NCBI RefSeq assembly: GCF_000732945.1
Contig: NZ_CP008944.1
Coordinates: 1,164,087 to 1,228,086, forward strand
Reading direction: 5' to 3'
DNA: 64,000 nucleotides
Source: Corynebacterium atypicum
Lineage (GTDB): Bacteria; Actinomycetota; Actinomycetes; Mycobacteriales; Mycobacteriaceae
This document shows positions 46,244 to 55,106 of the stretch, piece by piece. A model generated the notes under the pieces. It saw only the letters and a list, made by a program, of their open reading frames with translations, had not been told where the DNA came from and made no database searches. The translations under genes were made by a program, and so were the position numbers. The stretch's first letter is position 1. Each line of letters opens with the position of its first letter.

Positions 46244-48520
46244 CTACTTCTTCGAGCGCCGCTCGCGCACGCGCACCGCGATGCGCACCGGGGTGCCGTG
46301 GAACCCGAACTCCTCACGGAACTTGCGCTCCAGGTAGCGCCGGTAGCCGGCGTCAAGGAAGCCGGTGGTAAACAGCACAACCGTCGGCGGGCGGGTCGAG
46401 GCCTGCGTGGCAAAGAGCACGCGCGGCAGCCGGTTGTTCTTCATCGGCGGCGGGTTCTGCGCGATCGCCTCGCGCATCCAGTTGTTCAGCCGCCCGGTGG
46501 ATACCCGCTGGTCCCAGCTGGCGAGCGCCTCGAGCATCGCCGGCTCCAGCTTCTGCACCGCCCGGCCGGTCATCGCGGAGATGTTGACCCGGGTCACCCA
46601 CGGCAGGTGGGCGAGCTGAAGGTCGATCTCGCGCTCGAGCTCGACGCGGCGGTCTTCATCGACCAGGTCCCACTTGTTAAAGGCTAAGACGAGCGCCTTG
46701 CCCGAGTCGATCACCTGGCTAAGGATCCGCTGGTCCTGCTCGGAGACCGGCTCCGAGGCGTCGATGAGCATGATGCACACTTCGGCGGACTCGATCGCGT
46801 TGTTCGTGCGCAGCGAGGCGTAGAACTCGTGGCCCTGGGCGCGCTTGACTTTGCGGCGCAGGCCCGCGGTATCGACAAAGCGCCACAGCTTCTTATCCAG
46901 CTGTACCAGGGAGTCCACCGGGTCGACGGTGGTTCCGGCGACATTATCGACGACGCTTCGCTCCTCACTGGCGAGCTTGTTCAACAGCGAGGACTTGCCC
47001 ACGTTGGGCCGGCCCACGAGCGCGACCCGGCGCGGGCCCGAGGTGATCGAGCTCTGCCGCGGTTGGGCCGGAAAGACCCGCAGGATCTCATCGAGCACGT
47101 CCGCCCCGCCGCGCCCGTGCAGCGCGGAGACGGGCCACGGGTAGCCGAGGCCTAGCGCGTAGAGCTCGGCGACGTCGCCCAGCGCCATCGGCGAGTCCAC
47201 CTTGTTGGCCACCAGCACCACCGGGACGTCGGAGCGCTGCAGGCGCCGGGCCATGACCTCGTCGGTCTCCGTGATGCCGACCCGGGAATCGACGACCATG
47301 ACGATGACGTCGGCGCTGGCCATCGCGGATTCGGCCTGGCGGGCGATCGCGGCGTGGATACCCTTGACGTTCGGGTCCCAGCCGCCGGTGTCTTGCACCC
47401 AGAACCGTTTGCCGTTCCACTCGGCCAGATAGCTCACCCGGTCCCGCGTTACGCCGGGGGTGTCTTCCACCACGGCCTCGCGCCGGCCGAGAAACCTGTT
47501 GACCAGCGAGGACTTCCCCACGTTGGGGCGCCCGACGATGGCCACGGTGCACAGATGCTCCTCTTCGTGGCGCTCGATGCCGAAGGCCTCCTCGACCTCC
47601 TGCCAGTCGGTGCCGGCGAGCTCCTCGGCGTCGGCGTCAGAGAGGTCGAACTCGTCGGAGCCCCAGGTAGCGGCGTCATCAAAGCCGGCCTGGATGAACT
47701 CGGTGGGGGCGTCGAGCTCGCCGTCTTCGGGGCCGCCTGCGCTGGAGGCGCCCTCGTCCGCAGCATCGGGAGATGCGGCGGTGTCAGCGTTGTCGCTACC
47801 GGCAGCCTCCGGCAGGCCGCCGGCGCTTTCCAGCACGATCTCGACTAGTCGGTCCTCGACCTGCTGCGGCGACATCTGCGAGGTATCCACAATCACCGCG
47901 TCGCCTGCGGGCTTCAGCGGCGAGGCAGCGCGCGAAGAGTCCGCCGCGTCGCGGGCGTTCACCTGCGCCAAGACCTCCTCGAAGGTGGTCTGCCGCCCGG
48001 CGGCGAGGTCCTGGTCGAGGCGGCGGCGCGCGCGTACCTCGGCGGATGCAGTCAAAAAGATCTTCGCCGGGGCGCCGGCCAGCACCACCGTACCGATGTC
48101 GCGGCCCTCGACCACCGCGCGCCGCGCGCCGATCGCGAGCTCGCGCTGCAAGCCGACCAAGATCTCCCGGACCTCGGGAGGCGCGGAGACCGCCGAGACC
48201 GCCCCGGTGACCTCCGCCCCGCGAATCTTCTCGGAGACGTCCTCGCCGGCGAGCAACACTGCCGTCGAGTCCGGATCGTCGCTCACCTCCAGATCGAGGT
48301 TCGCGGTCACCTGGGCCACCGCGCCCGCATCCTGCGGGTCCACGCCCGCGCGCAGGACGGCCAGGGTGGCGATCCGGTACATCGCGCCGGTGTCCACGTA
48401 CGTCGCGCCCAGCCGCTTCGCCAGCGCCCGGCACGTGGTCGACTTGCCCGTGCCGCTCGGCCCATCGACGGCCACCAGGAGCCCGCCGCCGGGGACGTTA
48501 GAAATCTTGGATTCGCTCAC
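46244..48520 (-). CDS. der: Bifunctional cytidylate kinase / ribosome biogenesis GTPase Der
   Basis: 758 residues in one frame. Residues ~1-225 are (d)CMP kinase: P-loop [29 protein letters not shown] and RRRLDQDL. An acidic linker (~230-310) follows. Der (EngA) comes next, with two GTPase domains ([14 protein letters not shown] at ~325, [14 protein letters not shown] at ~500, each with DTAG/DTGG and NKxD motifs) and a KH-like end ([21 protein letters not shown]). In C. glutamicum and mycobacteria cmk and der are adjacent separate genes; here no stop or second start is needed between them. The start overlaps the rluB stop by 4 nt. Roles: CMP/dCMP phosphorylation and 50S subunit assembly. Confidence 0.95.
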   Translation of the reverse strand: MSESKISNVPGGGLLVAVDGPSGTGKSTTCRALAKRLGATYVDTGAMYRIATLAVLRAGVDPQDAGAVAQVTANLDLEVSDDPDSTAVLLAGEDVSEKIRGAEVTGAVSAVSAPPEVREILVGLQRELAIGARRAVVEGRDIGTVVLAGAPAKIFLTASAEVRARRRLDQDLAAGRQTTFEEVLAQVNARDAADSSRAASPLKPAGDAVIVDTSQMSPQQVEDRLVEIVLESAGGLPEAAGSDNADTAASPDAADEGASSAGGPEDGELDAPTEFIQAGFDDAATWGSDEFDLSDADAEELAGTDWQEVEEAFGIERHEEEHLCTVAIVGRPNVGKSSLVNRFLGRREAVVEDTPGVTRDRVSYLAEWNGKRFWVQDTGGWDPNVKGIHAAIARQAESAMASADVIVMVVDSRVGITETDEVMARRLQRSDVPVVLVANKVDSPMALGDVAELYALGLGYPWPVSALHGRGGADVLDEILRVFPAQPRQSSITSGPRRVALVGRPNVGKSSLLNKLASEERSVVDNVAGTTVDPVDSLVQLDKKLWRFVDTAGLRRKVKRAQGHEFYASLRTNNAIESAEVCIMLIDASEPVSEQDQRILSQVIDSGKALVLAFNKWDLVDEDRRVELEREIDLQLAHLPWVTRVNISAMTGRAVQKLEPAMLEALASWDQRVSTGRLNNWMREAIAQNPPPMKNNRLPRVLFATQASTRPPTVVLFTTGFLDAGYRRYLERKFREEFGFHGTPVRIAVRVRERRSKK

Positions 48521-49380
48521 ATTCCCACCGCCTTGTACAAGCTGCGCAGCTCGGAATCGTTGAGCGCGCGCATGATGCCGGGCTTCTGCTCGCCCAGCGA
48601 GACCGTGTGGATCTTCGTGCGCACCAGGCGCTGCACGGGGTAGCCGGCCGCCTTGAGCATCCGGCGAACCACGTGCTTGCGCCCCTCGTGAAGCTCCACC
48701 TTGACTATCGAGCGCCCCTGATGAACGTCGATGATTTGCGCACCGTCGGCGGCCACCGGGCCGTCGTCAAGCTCCACGCCCTTCTTGAGGGTGCGGATGA
48801 GCGCGCGGTCGGCCTCACCGTCCACCGTCGCCAGGTACGTCTTCGAGACGTGGTAGCGCGGGTGGGTGAGCCGGTTGGCCAGCTCGCCGTCGTTGGTGAG
48901 CATGATGAGCCCCTCGGTGTCCGCGTCGAGCCGGCCGACGTGGAACAGCCGCTGGCCCGCCGCGATCTTCTCCGAGACGTAGTCGCCCACGCAGGGCCGC
49001 CCCAACTCATCCGACATGGTGGAGTGCACGCCGCGGGGTTTGTTCAGCACAAAGTAGCGTTTGGACTCGTCGACGTTGACGCGCACCCCGTCGACGCGGA
49101 TGACGTCGGTCTGCGGGTGCACGCGCATCCCCTGGCGGGTGACCTTCTTGCCGTTGACCTCAACGCGCCCGGCGTCGATCAGCGCCTCACTGTGCCGGCG
49201 CGAGGCCACACCGGCGCGGGCGAGCACCTTCTGGAGGCGTTCGCCCTCCTCCGCGGACGGGTGCAGCGCCGCCTGGAGCTCGGCGTCGGTCAAGTGCTGG
49301 CGTTTGGCGGGACGGGCGTGGGAAACCTGCGGTATGCCATCGCGGCTTGCGGGTGGTTGCACGGGCAATTCATCCTTCAT
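48517..49380 (-). CDS. rluB: Pseudouridine synthase RluB family
   Basis: 287 residues if started at ATG 49380; the frame is open to ATG 49470 and neither start has a convincing ribosome site (a GTG 12 nt inside has AAGGA upstream), so the N-terminus is uncertain. The S4 RNA-binding domain begins at [17 protein letters not shown]. The catalytic domain has [17 protein letters not shown] with the essential Asp, and [25 protein letters not shown] follow. It modifies 23S rRNA (position 2605 region in E. coli numbering, by family). It lies in the conserved order pldP-scpA-scpB-rluB-cmk-der. Confidence 0.92.
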   Translation of the reverse strand: MKDELPVQPPASRDGIPQVSHARPAKRQHLTDAELQAALHPSAEEGERLQKVLARAGVASRRHSEALIDAGRVEVNGKKVTRQGMRVHPQTDVIRVDGVRVNVDESKRYFVLNKPRGVHSTMSDELGRPCVGDYVSEKIAAGQRLFHVGRLDADTEGLIMLTNDGELANRLTHPRYHVSKTYLATVDGEADRALIRTLKKGVELDDGPVAADGAQIIDVHQGRSIVKVELHEGRKHVVRRMLKAAGYPVQRLVRTKIHTVSLGEQKPGIMRALNDSELRSLYKAVGM

Positions 49381-49548
49381 CGTGAAAACGGTGGGCAAAG
49401 AAAGCACCGGTGTCCGGCATTCGCCTGCGGGCGCTCTCGTGTCGCCATCATCGTACCCCGCCGCGCGCATCTGACCGGCCCCGGCCGCCCAGCTCGCCGG
49501 CGACAGCTGCCGGCATGCGTCCTGGCCAGGCGCTGGCAGGCCTATCCG

Positions 49549-50187
49549 TTAGCCTTCGTCCGGAAGGTCGAGCTCATCGATGTCGTCGAGGTTGGGCAAA
49601 AGCGGCGCGAGGTCCGGCAGCGCCTCGAGCGAATCGATGCCCAGAAGCTCCAGGAACAGCTCCGTCGTTTCAAAGCGGTGGGCGCCGGTGTGCTCGTCGG
49701 GCTCGATCTGGCGGATAAGCCCACGCAGCTCTAGGGTGCGCATGACGCCGTCCACGCTCACCCCGCGCACGCCCGCCACCTGGGCGCGGGTGCACGGCTG
49801 GCGGTACGCCACCACGGCCAGGGTCTCCAGAGCCGCCCGCGAGAGCTTGGTCTGCGAGCCGCCGGTGAGGAACGCCTCGACAGCCTCCGCGTTCGCGCGC
49901 CGGCTAAGCAGGCGGAAGCCCTCGGCAGTCGATGCGAGCTCGAAGCCAGAGCCGCGCTGGTCGAGCTCCCGGCTCAGGCTGATCAGCTGCTTATCGATGT
50001 CCCGGTGCCCCACGCCCAGCGCCTGCGCCAGCGCGGCGGTGGTCACCGGCTGGTCGACTACGAGGAGCACTGATTCGAGCTGGCTGCGCAGCGGGTCGAT
50101 CTGGGGCAGCTCGGTGGACTGGTCGTGCTCGGTTAGCCCGGGGTCTGGCTGTGCGGGTGCCGTGGCACCGCTTTCTTCGGCGGGCAT
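49549..50187 (-). CDS. scpB: Segregation and condensation protein ScpB
   Basis: 212 residues from ATG 50187. This start was chosen because a perfect -10 (TATAAT, 50195-50200) ends exactly 7 nt upstream, so the mRNA would be leaderless; ATG 50196 would overlap the -10 itself. Two winged-helix domains are visible: LRSQLESVLLVVDQPVTTAA and later LSRAALETLAVVAYRQPCTRAQVAGVRGV, the family hallmark. It is the kleisin-interacting (Kite) subunit of the SMC-ScpAB condensin complex. Unusually, it is separated from scpA by mntH on the opposite strand, so it needs its own promoter, which is present. Confidence 0.95.
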   Translation of the reverse strand: MPAEESGATAPAQPDPGLTEHDQSTELPQIDPLRSQLESVLLVVDQPVTTAALAQALGVGHRDIDKQLISLSRELDQRGSGFELASTAEGFRLLSRRANAEAVEAFLTGGSQTKLSRAALETLAVVAYRQPCTRAQVAGVRGVSVDGVMRTLELRGLIRQIEPDEHTGAHRFETTELFLELLGIDSLEALPDLAPLLPNLDDIDELDLPDEG

Positions 50188-50194
50188 GGTGAGC

Positions 50195-50200
50195 ATTATA
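50195..50200 (-). promoter_or_regulatory. Consensus -10 for leaderless scpB mRNA
   Basis: TATAAT on the minus strand, 7 nt before ATG 50187. The gap to the divergent mntH start is only ~30 bp, so the two promoters overlap. Confidence 0.65.
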
Positions 50201-50225
50201 GGTCGAGATATTTGCCGGGAAACCA

Positions 50226-51485
50226 GTGCGAGTAATGTTCCGGGCCGTGAACAAAGCTGCCAACAGCGTCGAAAAGTCTTCGAAGGGGCGAATACTCACC
50301 CTCTTGGGCCCGGCCTTTGTCGCCGCCGTCGCCTACGTCGATCCCGGAAACGTCGCCGCAAACATCACGGCCGGGGCCAAGTATGGTTTCCTGCTGGTCT
50401 GGGTACTCGTCCTGGCCAACGCCATGGCCGTGTTCATCCAGTACCAGTCGGCCAAGCTCGGCCTGGTCACCGGCTTGAGCCTGCCGGAGGTCCTGGGGCA
50501 ACGCCTGGGCACCAAGGCGCGCATCTCGTTTTGGCTCCAGGCCGAGCTCGTCGCGGCCGCCACCGACCTCGCCGAAGTGATCGGCGGAGCGATCGCCCTC
50601 AACCTGCTCTTTGACCTCCCACTGGTGGCGGGCGCCCTGATCACCGGAGTCGTCTCGATCTTCCTGCTGGCCTTCCAGGCGCGCGGGCGCCAGCACATCT
50701 TCGAGCGCATCGTCATCGGGATGCTGCTCGTCATCGCCGTCGGCTTCCTCGCCGGCCTGGTGATCGATCCCCCGCGCCCGGCCGAGGTCGCAGCCGGGCT
50801 AGTCCCCCGCTTCCAGAACGCCGAGACAGTCCTCCTGGCCGCCTCCATGCTCGGCGCGACCGTCATGTCACACGCCATCTACCTGCATTCCTCGCTGGTC
50901 AAACACCGCTTCGGAGCGCGCGATAAGGCCCAGCTACCAAGGCTGTTGCGGGCAAGCAAGTTCGACGTCACCTGGGCGCTCGTCGTCGCCGGGCTGGTCA
51001 ACATCGGGCTTCTGGTCCTGGCCGGCAACTCGCTATATGGTGTGGCCGGCACCGACACGATCGAGGGCGCCCACCAGGCCGTGGTGGACTACCTAGGCCG
51101 CGGCGTCGGCGTCGTCTTTGGGCTCGGGCTACTGGCCTCCGGGCTCGCCTCGACCTCGGTGGGCGCCTACGCCGGCTCGGAAATCATGGGCGGGCTGTTG
51201 CACGTACGCATCCCGCTGCTCGTACGTCGCGTGATCACGCTCATCCCGGCGATCATCATCATTGCCGCCGGGCTCGAACCCACCGCTGCCCTGGTGTGGA
51301 GCCAGGCACTACTCTCGGTGGGCATCCCCTTCGCCATCGTGCCGCTTTTTCTGGCCACCGGGAGCACGAAGGTGATGGGCCCCTTCGCCGATTCGCGCGG
51401 AGTCAAGGTCCTGGCCTGGGCCATCGCGGTACTCATCATCGCGCTGAACCTCGCGCTTTTGGTACTCACCGCCCTCGGCTTCTAG
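50226..51485 (+). CDS. mntH: Nramp-family divalent metal (Mn2+) transporter MntH
   Basis: 419 residues, about eleven membrane helices. Helix 1 has the metal-binding sequence VDPGNVAANI (Asp and Asn ligands present). The helix 6 motif, normally MPH, reads GATVMSHAIYLHS: the Met ligand and His are kept, Pro is replaced by Ser. The family imports Mn2+ (and Fe2+) with protons. GTG 50226 is the outermost start; ATG 50235 and GTG 50247 are alternatives and none has a strong site. It is inserted between scpA and scpB on the other strand, convergent with scpA and divergent from scpB. That breaks up an otherwise conserved operon and suggests insertion in this lineage. Confidence 0.93.
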   Translation: MRVMFRAVNKAANSVEKSSKGRILTLLGPAFVAAVAYVDPGNVAANITAGAKYGFLLVWVLVLANAMAVFIQYQSAKLGLVTGLSLPEVLGQRLGTKARISFWLQAELVAAATDLAEVIGGAIALNLLFDLPLVAGALITGVVSIFLLAFQARGRQHIFERIVIGMLLVIAVGFLAGLVIDPPRPAEVAAGLVPRFQNAETVLLAASMLGATVMSHAIYLHSSLVKHRFGARDKAQLPRLLRASKFDVTWALVVAGLVNIGLLVLAGNSLYGVAGTDTIEGAHQAVVDYLGRGVGVVFGLGLLASGLASTSVGAYAGSEIMGGLLHVRIPLLVRRVITLIPAIIIIAAGLEPTAALVWSQALLSVGIPFAIVPLFLATGSTKVMGPFADSRGVKVLAWAIAVLIIALNLALLVLTALGF

Positions 51486-51528
51486 GCGCTCGCCACGTGG
51501 GCCCCGGCGGCAAACGCCGCGAGCGGGG

Positions 51529-52383
51529 TTAGTCCCAGTTCGCGGCGGCTACTACGGCCGGGTCCACGTCGATCCCCGTCCAGCTGACCGAGAGCTCGCC
51601 GAGCGGCTCGGGCTGGCGGGCCTCCAGCGCCCTGGCCTTGAACAGCTCCAGCAGGGCCAAGAAACTTCCGACGACCTCCATCAAGCTGCCGCACGCCGCG
51701 GTGAGCTTGGCAAAGCTCAGCCACTCACCGGCGCCGGCCAGCCTCAGAGTGTCCAGGATGCGGCCCGCCTCGTGGGGAACCGAGACCTCCTGGCGGTGCA
51801 GATGCTGGGTGCCGACTTCCCGCGGCGGGCGGGGCCGGAAAACCCCGGCGGCCAGCTCGGCAAAACTGTCCTTTGTGTGGCCCAGGCTGACCTGGGGCAG
51901 CACGTCACGAAACCGCTCCTCGAGGCCACCGGTGCGCGCGTAGCGCCGTCTCGCCTGCCGCTGCCAGTCGGCGAAAAGCGTTGCTACCTGCTTGTAGGCG
52001 CGGTACTGCAACAGCCGGGCGAAGAGCAGGTCGCGGCTGCTGAGCAATTCGAGATCCGCCGCGTCGTCGACCTCGCCGCGCGGGACCAGGCGCGCAGCCT
52101 TGAGGTCGAGCAGCGTCGCGGCCACCACTAGAAAGCCAGTGACCTCCTCCAGCTTGGCCAACTGCCCGAGCTCGCGGGTATACGCGATGAAATCGTCGGT
52201 GACCTGCGAGAGACTCACCTCGGTCACGTCCAGCTTCTTCACCTGGATCAAGTGTAGCAAGAGGTCGAAGGGGCCAGTGAAGTTGTTCAGCACCACCCGA
52301 AAGCCGGTGATCTCGGGCTGCTCGCCGGCCGGCTCGCTTACCGGACGGCTACCACCTTGCCGGGGCCCGGCCGCATCTGTCAC
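51529..52383 (-). CDS. scpA: Segregation and condensation protein ScpA
   Basis: 284 residues from GTG 52383, overlapping the pldP stop by 4 nt. The kleisin N-terminal part is conserved (VVLNNFTGPFDLLLHLIQVK, then VTEVSLSQVTDDFIAY), followed by the leucine-rich LEEVTGFLVVAATLLDLKA and a C-terminal winged helix (VVGSFLALLELFKARAL). It bridges the SMC heads and recruits ScpB. It is co-transcribed with pldP. Its usual downstream partner scpB is cut off by mntH. Confidence 0.94.
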   Translation of the reverse strand: MTDAAGPRQGGSRPVSEPAGEQPEITGFRVVLNNFTGPFDLLLHLIQVKKLDVTEVSLSQVTDDFIAYTRELGQLAKLEEVTGFLVVAATLLDLKAARLVPRGEVDDAADLELLSSRDLLFARLLQYRAYKQVATLFADWQRQARRRYARTGGLEERFRDVLPQVSLGHTKDSFAELAAGVFRPRPPREVGTQHLHRQEVSVPHEAGRILDTLRLAGAGEWLSFAKLTAACGSLMEVVGSFLALLELFKARALEARQPEPLGELSVSWTGIDVDPAVVAAANWD

Positions 52384-53267
52384 GGCAGCTCGGCGGCCCG
52401 CTCGATAACCTCCCTGGCCAGGTTGCGGTACTGCGCGGCGCCTTGAGAATGCGGCGCCCAGGAGGTGATCGGCTCGCCGGCCACCGAGGTCTCAGGGAAA
52501 CGCACCGTGCGCGTGATCACCGAATCAAAAACTTGGTCGCCGAAGACCTCGATCACTCGGCTCATCACCTCCCTGGAGTGGGTCGTGCGCCGGTCGAACA
52601 TGGTCACCAGGATCCCCAGCACTTCGAGATCGAAGTTGAGGCGGTCGCGCACTTTCTCCACGGTGTCAGTAAGAAGCGCCAGGCCGCGAAGCGAGAAGTA
52701 CTCGCATTCCATCGGGATGATCACCCCGTGCGCGCAGGCGAGCGCGTTGACGGTAAGAAGCCCCAGCGAGGGCTGGCAGTCGAGGATGATGAAGTCGTAG
52801 TCGCGCACCACCGGGCGCAGCGCCCGCGCCAGGGTCTGCTCGCGGCCGACCTCGTTGACCAGCTGGATCTCCGCGGCCGAGAGGTCGATGTTTGCCGGGA
52901 TCAGATCCAGGCCGTCGGTGACCGTGTGCCTGATCGCCGCGTGCACGCTGGACTGGCTGTCCAGCATGAGATCGTAAATCGTGGTGTCGATGTCGCGCAT
53001 CGGCACGCCCAGCCCCGCGGACAGCGCACCCTGAGGGTCGAGGTCGACCAAAAGCACCCGGCGGCCGAAGTCCGCCAGACACGCGCCCAGGTTGATCGTC
53101 GAGGTGGTCTTTCCCACCCCGCCCTTCTGGTTGCACATCGCCAGGATCGTCGCCGGCCCGTGCTTTTCCAGCGGCGCAGGTTCCGGCAGGGCGCGTACCG
53201 GCCGACCGGTCAGGCCGACCTCGGCCTTCTCGACTTCCGTGGAGTCGAACAACCCCGCGTCACTCAC
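52380..53267 (-). CDS. pldP: ParA-like ATPase PldP
   Basis: 295 residues from GTG 53267, chosen because AGGAAGAGGG lies 7 nt upstream; ATG 53309 and 53294 further out have no site. Deviant Walker A CNQKGGVGKTTSTINL with the signature Lys, LLVDLDPQGALSAGL, and IILDCQPSLGLLTVNAL follow the ParA/Soj pattern. An orphan ParA next to scpA and xerD, with no parB, corresponds to PldP of C. glutamicum, which influences division-site placement. The ~50-residue N-terminal extension before the ATPase core is typical of this group. Confidence 0.92.
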   Translation of the reverse strand: MSDAGLFDSTEVEKAEVGLTGRPVRALPEPAPLEKHGPATILAMCNQKGGVGKTTSTINLGACLADFGRRVLLVDLDPQGALSAGLGVPMRDIDTTIYDLMLDSQSSVHAAIRHTVTDGLDLIPANIDLSAAEIQLVNEVGREQTLARALRPVVRDYDFIILDCQPSLGLLTVNALACAHGVIIPMECEYFSLRGLALLTDTVEKVRDRLNFDLEVLGILVTMFDRRTTHSREVMSRVIEVFGDQVFDSVITRTVRFPETSVAGEPITSWAPHSQGAAQYRNLAREVIERAAELP

Positions 53268-53356
53268 GGTCAAACCCTCTTCCTTGACATTCATCGCAAC
53301 GACATTCATCGCACCCTGGGCACCCTGGCGGCCGGCCGAAGAATCACATCACTGTC

Positions 53357-53362
53357 ATTTTA
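53357..53362 (-). promoter_or_regulatory. -10 element upstream of pldP
   Basis: TAAAAT on the minus strand, in the only AT-rich patch of the 206-bp xerD-pldP gap; it would give a leader of about 80 nt. Confidence 0.4.
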
Positions 53363-53411
53363 ACGCGGTGGCCCAGCTCATGTGAGACCCGAAAGGAAAA
53401 CGCGCAAAGTC

Positions 53412-53425
53412 AACGCCTTGGCGTT
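53412..53425 (-). terminator. Perfect short palindrome downstream of xerD
   Basis: AACGCC/GGCGTT with a 2-nt centre lies between xerD and pldP. Without a T-run it may be a weak terminator or an operator. Confidence 0.35.
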
Positions 53426-53473
53426 TACTCTACGCGAGGATCCTGCGTTGGAGCCGAAAGGACGCGCCGCGGC

Positions 53474-54427
53474 TTAGGCCCGCGGGTGCGCCATCCGCCA
53501 GACCTCCCTCAGGCTCTCGGCGGTGACGTGCGTGTAGATCTGCGTCGTCGTCACCGAGGAGTGGCCCAGAAGATCCTGTACCACGCGCACGTCCGCGCCG
53601 CCTTCCAACAAGTGGGTGGCAAAGCTGTGACGCAGCGTGTGCGGGGAGATATCCTGTGCGATCCCGGCCTGGCGCGCCCGCTGCTTGAGCACCGCCCATG
53701 CCGACTGCCGCGACAGCGCCCCGCCGCACTGATTGAGCAACAACGCGTGGCTTTTTCCGCGCGACAGCGCCGGCCGGGCCCGGACCACGTAGCGTTCGAC
53801 CGCGTCGCGGGCGTGACTGCCCACCGGGACCAGGCGCTCTTTCGAGCCCTTGCCGGTCAGCTTTAAAAAGCCGGTTTCCCCACGGTGCTCAAGGATCTCC
53901 GCGACGTCGTCCAGCATGAGCCCGGTGACCTCGGACACCCGCGCGCCGGTGCCGTAGAGCAGCTCGAGGAGCGCCCTATCGCGTAAGTCCACCGGGCTCG
54001 CCGTCTCATCATCGCCACATGCGTCGATCAGCCGGGTCACCTCGCCCACCGTCAACGTATCCGGCAGGTGGCGGCCCGTGTGGGGCAGCGCCACCTCACG
54101 GGCCTGATCCACCTCGAGCGCCCCCTCGGCCACGCCGAACCGGTGCAGACCGCGTACCACCACCAACGCACGTGCCGCCGAACGCGCCGAGAGCGCCTTA
54201 CGGCCGGGCGAGCCGCGACGCAAATCCGCCACGAAGGCCTCGATATCGCCGGTTGTAACCTCGCCCAGATCAACGTGCCTGTGCGTCTCGAGCCAGTCCA
54301 GGTAGCGGCGGATATCGCGGCGGTAGCTGGCAAGCGTATTGGCGCTTAAGCCCCGCTCTACCGCCAGGTGATCCAACCAGGTGCGGGCAAGCTCCCCCGG
54401 GTCGACTCCTCGGCCGGGGCGACTCAC
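53474..54427 (-). CDS. xerD: Site-specific tyrosine recombinase XerD
   Basis: 317 residues, the usual XerD length. The N-terminal SAM-like domain has [19 protein letters not shown]. The catalytic domain carries the full set of residues: Arg in GTGARVSEV (~164), Lys in [10 protein letters not shown], His/Arg in [12 protein letters not shown], His in [10 protein letters not shown] and the Tyr nucleophile in QIYTHV. It acts with XerC at dif to resolve chromosome dimers. It lies in the conserved NUDIX-xerD-pldP order and overlaps the NUDIX stop by 4 nt. It is the chromosomal recombinase, not a phage integrase. Confidence 0.95.
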   Translation of the reverse strand: MSRPGRGVDPGELARTWLDHLAVERGLSANTLASYRRDIRRYLDWLETHRHVDLGEVTTGDIEAFVADLRRGSPGRKALSARSAARALVVVRGLHRFGVAEGALEVDQAREVALPHTGRHLPDTLTVGEVTRLIDACGDDETASPVDLRDRALLELLYGTGARVSEVTGLMLDDVAEILEHRGETGFLKLTGKGSKERLVPVGSHARDAVERYVVRARPALSRGKSHALLLNQCGGALSRQSAWAVLKQRARQAGIAQDISPHTLRHSFATHLLEGGADVRVVQDLLGHSSVTTTQIYTHVTAESLREVWRMAHPRA

Positions 54428-55086
54428 AGCTTCTTCATATCCGGCGCCACGCCCTCGCGCTGTCGGCGCGCGGCGAGCGCCTGGGGGCGCAGCTCGAACT
54501 CGGCGTCAGCCGACCGCGGCTGGGCCCCGCGCTCGAGCACCTCAGAGGCGGCGAAGATGCCGGCCACGGCGATCGAATTGACCACCTGCCCGGCTAGGGC
54601 CGCGGCGCGGGCCTGGGCCAATGGCATCCAGTCCAGCGTCATATCGGCCTCCTCGTCCTCGCCGGCCGGGCGCTCGGTGGCGCTAAGCCCCCGGGCGAGG
54701 AAGACGCGGACCGCTTCGTCGCAAAAGCCCGGGCTGGTCACCACATCGACCAGGCTCACCCAGCTCGAAGCCGCAAGCCCCGCCTCCTCGTAAAGCTCCC
54801 GCTTCGCGGCAGTGAGCGGGTCCTCCCCCGCGACGTCGAGAATCCCCGCAGGCAACTCGATAAGGCGGCGGCCCACGCAGGGACGGTACTGATTGACTAC
54901 CGCGATTTCCCCACGGGCCTCATCAAACGCAACCACCGCCACCGCGCCGAAGTGCTCGACGATCTCCCGGGCGGCCACCTTGCCACCCGGCATGCGCACC
55001 TGATCGCGTCGCAGCGCGATGATCGGGGTGTCATGCAGCAACTCGGTGGATAGAACCTCAAAATCCTGGCCTGAAGAAGTACCCAT
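54424..55086 (-). CDS. NUDIX hydrolase, ADP-ribose pyrophosphatase-like
   Basis: 220 residues. The Nudix helix is [18 protein letters not shown] (~92-109) with the metal-binding REL-EE core; upstream [11 protein letters not shown] and a VNQYRP strand are typical of ADP-ribose pyrophosphatases (Rv1700 position). It would hydrolyse ADP-ribose or related nucleotide sugars. It overlaps xerD. Its other neighbour is steB, 20 bp away; in mycobacteria pyrG lies between these two genes and it is absent here. Confidence 0.9.
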   Translation of the reverse strand: MGTSSGQDFEVLSTELLHDTPIIALRRDQVRMPGGKVAAREIVEHFGAVAVVAFDEARGEIAVVNQYRPCVGRRLIELPAGILDVAGEDPLTAAKRELYEEAGLAASSWVSLVDVVTSPGFCDEAVRVFLARGLSATERPAGEDEEADMTLDWMPLAQARAAALAGQVVNSIAVAGIFAASEVLERGAQPRSADAEFELRPQALAARRQREGVAPDMKKL

Positions 55087-55106
55087 AGGCCCTCATTCTA
55101 GGGCCC

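Noticed and set aside
53474..54427. Phage or island integrase
   Set aside because: Length, motifs and conserved context (NUDIX-xerD-pldP-scpA) identify the chromosomal XerD.
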